Shown here: positions 12,231 through 14,090 of the stretch, piece after piece | Layout of the letters: each line of letters starts with the position of its first letter | How positions within the stretch are numbered: position 1 is the first letter of the stretch | Assembly (NCBI GenBank): GCA_946626265.1 | Contig: CAMOUE010000036.1 | Span: forward strand, 1 to 14,090 | Reading direction: 5' to 3' | DNA: 14,090 nt | Source: an uncultured Eggerthellaceae bacterium | Lineage (GTDB): Bacteria > Actinomycetota > Coriobacteriia > Coriobacteriales > Eggerthellaceae | Program-made: the position numbers and the translations under genes | The notes under the pieces: generated by a model | What the model was told of the DNA's origin: nothing | Databases searched by the model: none | Seen by the model: only the letters and a program-made list of their open reading frames with translations

Positions 12231-14090
12231 TTGAATGGCGTCGTTATCGCGCAGTTCGCCTTCGCGACGCTGCTGCCGCCGGTAGCGTGCTTGCTGCTTG
12301 CGCTCCTGCGCCGGCGACCGCGCGTGGCCGCCATGCCCGAACGGGGGTGGCAGGCAGTCGTCGGCGTGGCGTTCGGCCTCATCGCCATCTATGGCACCGA
12401 GGCGGGAATCCCCCTGGACGGCGCCACCATGAACGTGCGAGACGCCGCGCCGCTGGCAGCGGGCTTGTTCTTCGGCGGCCCGGCGGGCATCATCGCCGGC
12501 CTCATAGGCGGAATAGAGCGATGGTGCGCGGTGGCGTGGGGCGCGGGCGAGTTCACACAGCTGGCATGCGCCCTGGGCACCATGTTCGCAGGCGCGTACG
12601 CGGCGATGCTGCGCAGGTACGTGTTCAGCTACCACATCCCCAACCTGTCGTTCGCGTTCGCCACCGGCGTCGTGGCCGAGGTGGTGCACCTGACGCTCGT
12701 GTTCGTCACGAACCTCGACCAGGCGGCGAAGGCGTTCGCTATCGTGCAGGCATGCGTCATCCCCATGACTCTCTGCGTCGGCATTTCCACGTTGCTGTCC
12801 TCCTTCGGGCTTCACTTGCTGAACCGGCGGCCCCTCGTCACGCCAGCGGGCCAGCGCAACGTCGTGAGGATCCTCCACTCGCGTATGCTCATCGCCATCG
12901 TGGCCGCGTTCCTGGCAACCGTCGGGTTCACGGCCGCCGTGCAGACGAGCCGATCCCTATCCGACACCGCCGAACTGCTGCAGCTGAGCGTCGCAGACGT
13001 TGAGAAGGACATCGTCGATGCGTCGGACGCGAATCTGCTCGAGCTCACGCGGCACGCGGCTGCGGCCATCCCCTCGGTAAGCGATGCGACCAGCGATAGA
13101 TGCGCGCGGCTCGCGGCTGAGCTCGATGTCGCGGAGATAAACGTCGTCGACGCCGACGGCGTCATCGTCGCGAGCACCGAGCCCGACTTCATCGGCTTCG
13201 ATATGGCGTCGGGCGAGCAATCCAAAGCGTTTCTCGCGCTGCTGCCGGGCGGTGGGCAGGCGGAGCTCGTGCAGGCATACCAGCCCATCGCCTACGACGC
13301 CTCGACATCACGCAAGTACGCCGGCGCTTCCATCGTGGGCGGCTTCGTGCAGGTGGGCTACGATGCACAGAACTTTATGGACGACCTGTATGCCCAGGTG
13401 GGCGCGTCAGTCAAGAACCGCCACGTCGGCCAGTCCGGCGGGTTCGTCGTCATAGACGAGGCCGACGCGATCGTTAGCACGCACGAGAACATCGCGGCGG
13501 TGTCAGCGCCGCAGCTCGCCGGGGCCACCGAGGCTGCAGGTGCCGGACGGCTGTTCACGACTACGCTGGCCGGCGAGGAATGCTACGCCTTCTACCAGGA
13601 GGTGGAGGGGTACCGCATCATCGCGCTGCTGCCCGCCGCAGAGGCGAACGCCTCCCGGGATTCTTCGCTGATCATCGTCGCGCTCATGGAGGTCATCGTC
13701 TTCGCCGCCCTTTTCCTTGTCATCCACGCCGTCATGAAGCTCGTCGTCGTGCGTGGTATCAGGCAGATGACCGCACAGCTGCAGGAAATCACAGCGGGCG
13801 ACCTCGACGTCGAGGTCGACGTGCGCGAGACGACGGAGTTCGCGTCGCTTTCCAACGATATCAACTTGACGGTAGGCGCGTTGAAGGCGTCGCTGGCGAC
13901 CGTGCAAGCCGACCTCGACATGGCCGCCGAGATCCAGGCTAACGTACTGCCGACCATCACGCGCGTTATCTCGGGGCGAAACGAGTTCGAGCTGTTCGGC
14001 AGCATGGAGCCCGCCAAGGAAGTGGGCGGCGACTTCTACGATTTTTTCATGGTCGACGACGACCACCTGGCGCTCGTCGTGGCCGACGTG
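12231..14090 (+). CDS. Membrane sensor phosphatase: LytS-type 5TM, sensor, HAMP, SpoIIE/RsbU PP2C (3' end outside window)
   Basis: 620 codons are visible and the frame is open at the right edge. The start is TTG 12231 with AAAGGAAG seven bases upstream; no earlier start fits. Residues ~5-195 are a multi-helix domain of the LytS/YhcK 5TM receptor type, with the hallmark GIPLDGATMNVRDAAPLAAG and GGPAGIIAGLIGGIERW (59-98). A further helix at ~218-238 leads to an extracellular Cache-like sensor region (~240-475; INVVDADGVIVAST, GGFVVIDEADAIVST), then a helix (~479-503), a HAMP linker (~504-555) and the start of a PP2C domain: AAEIQANVLP, SMEPAKEVGGDFYDFF (591-606) with metal-binding Asp601, and VVADV. 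Such proteins dephosphorylate anti-sigma antagonists (RsbV/SpoIIAA type) in partner-switching pathways. The output target is outside the window. The double sensor arrangement (5TM plus Cache-like) is notable. Confidence 0.9.
   Translation, partial: MNGVVIAQFAFATLLPPVACLLLALLRRRPRVAAMPERGWQAVVGVAFGLIAIYGTEAGIPLDGATMNVRDAAPLAAGLFFGGPAGIIAGLIGGIERWCAVAWGAGEFTQLACALGTMFAGAYAAMLRRYVFSYHIPNLSFAFATGVVAEVVHLTLVFVTNLDQAAKAFAIVQACVIPMTLCVGISTLLSSFGLHLLNRRPLVTPAGQRNVVRILHSRMLIAIVAAFLATVGFTAAVQTSRSLSDTAELLQLSVADVEKDIVDASDANLLELTRHAAAAIPSVSDATSDRCARLAAELDVAEINVVDADGVIVASTEPDFIGFDMASGEQSKAFLALLPGGGQAELVQAYQPIAYDASTSRKYAGASIVGGFVQVGYDAQNFMDDLYAQVGASVKNRHVGQSGGFVVIDEADAIVSTHENIAAVSAPQLAGATEAAGAGRLFTTTLAGEECYAFYQEVEGYRIIALLPAAEANASRDSSLIIVALMEVIVFAALFLVIHAVMKLVVVRGIRQMTAQLQEITAGDLDVEVDVRETTEFASLSNDINLTVGALKASLATVQADLDMAAEIQANVLPTITRVISGRNEFELFGSMEPAKEVGGDFYDFFMVDDDHLALVVADV

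Noticed and set aside
1..14090. CRISPR array, complete insertion sequence or integrase gene
   Set aside because: No regularly spaced direct repeats, transposase or tyrosine/serine recombinase motifs were seen.

Overview
The window looks like a high-GC, low-inter-gene-spacing chromosome segment of a gut actinobacterium, most likely class Coriobacteriia (Eggerthellaceae or a relative). That guess rests on G/C-rich codon choice, the type of ECF transporter present, a small 'MCFRPS' zinc-ribbon protein next to a membrane-bound PP2C phosphatase, and the initiator tRNA sequence. It is inference from sequence style, not a database match.

Left part (1-1524): a SAM-dependent methyltransferase on the minus strand runs off the left edge. 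It is divergent from a TetR-family regulator (887-1498) whose promoter carries a perfect 7-3-7 palindrome at the expected transcription start, so autoregulation is likely. A strong terminator overlaps the tetR stop codon.

Transport block (1586-8168): two half-size ABC transporters of the exporter fold (overlapping ATGA), then a complete ECF-type importer: a Trep_Strep/MptD-type S component, EcfT, and a fused two-domain EcfA (again ATGA overlap). All five genes run in one direction. Pairs of exporter-fold half transporters together with ECF-like importers recall YbtPQ/IrtAB-type siderophore uptake loci, so metallophore or iron uptake is a reasonable but unproven role. The EcfA protein has a low-complexity insertion in its first ATPase domain and a changed D-loop in the second.

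Middle (8169-9387): about 400 bases without a recognisable gene end in an operator/promoter region for a Phd/YefM antitoxin and RelE/ParE toxin pair. An initiator tRNA-fMet follows; its variable region is about 30 nt longer than normal.

Small accessory segment (9388-11309): downstream of the tRNA lie a near-perfect 37-nt hairpin, a 12-bp palindrome, an AT-richer patch and one ATPase of the AAA/DUF4143 class. The segment ends in a degenerate tRNA-Met-like fragment followed by its own hairpin, which suggests a tRNA-anchored insertion or rearrangement.

Right part (11452-14090): a promoter with two tandem palindromic operators drives a frameshifted gene remnant. Then comes a two-gene unit: a 64-residue double-CxxC zinc ribbon and a large sensor phosphatase (LytS-type 5TM, extracellular sensor region, HAMP, SpoIIE/RsbU PP2C) that starts at TTG and runs off the right edge.
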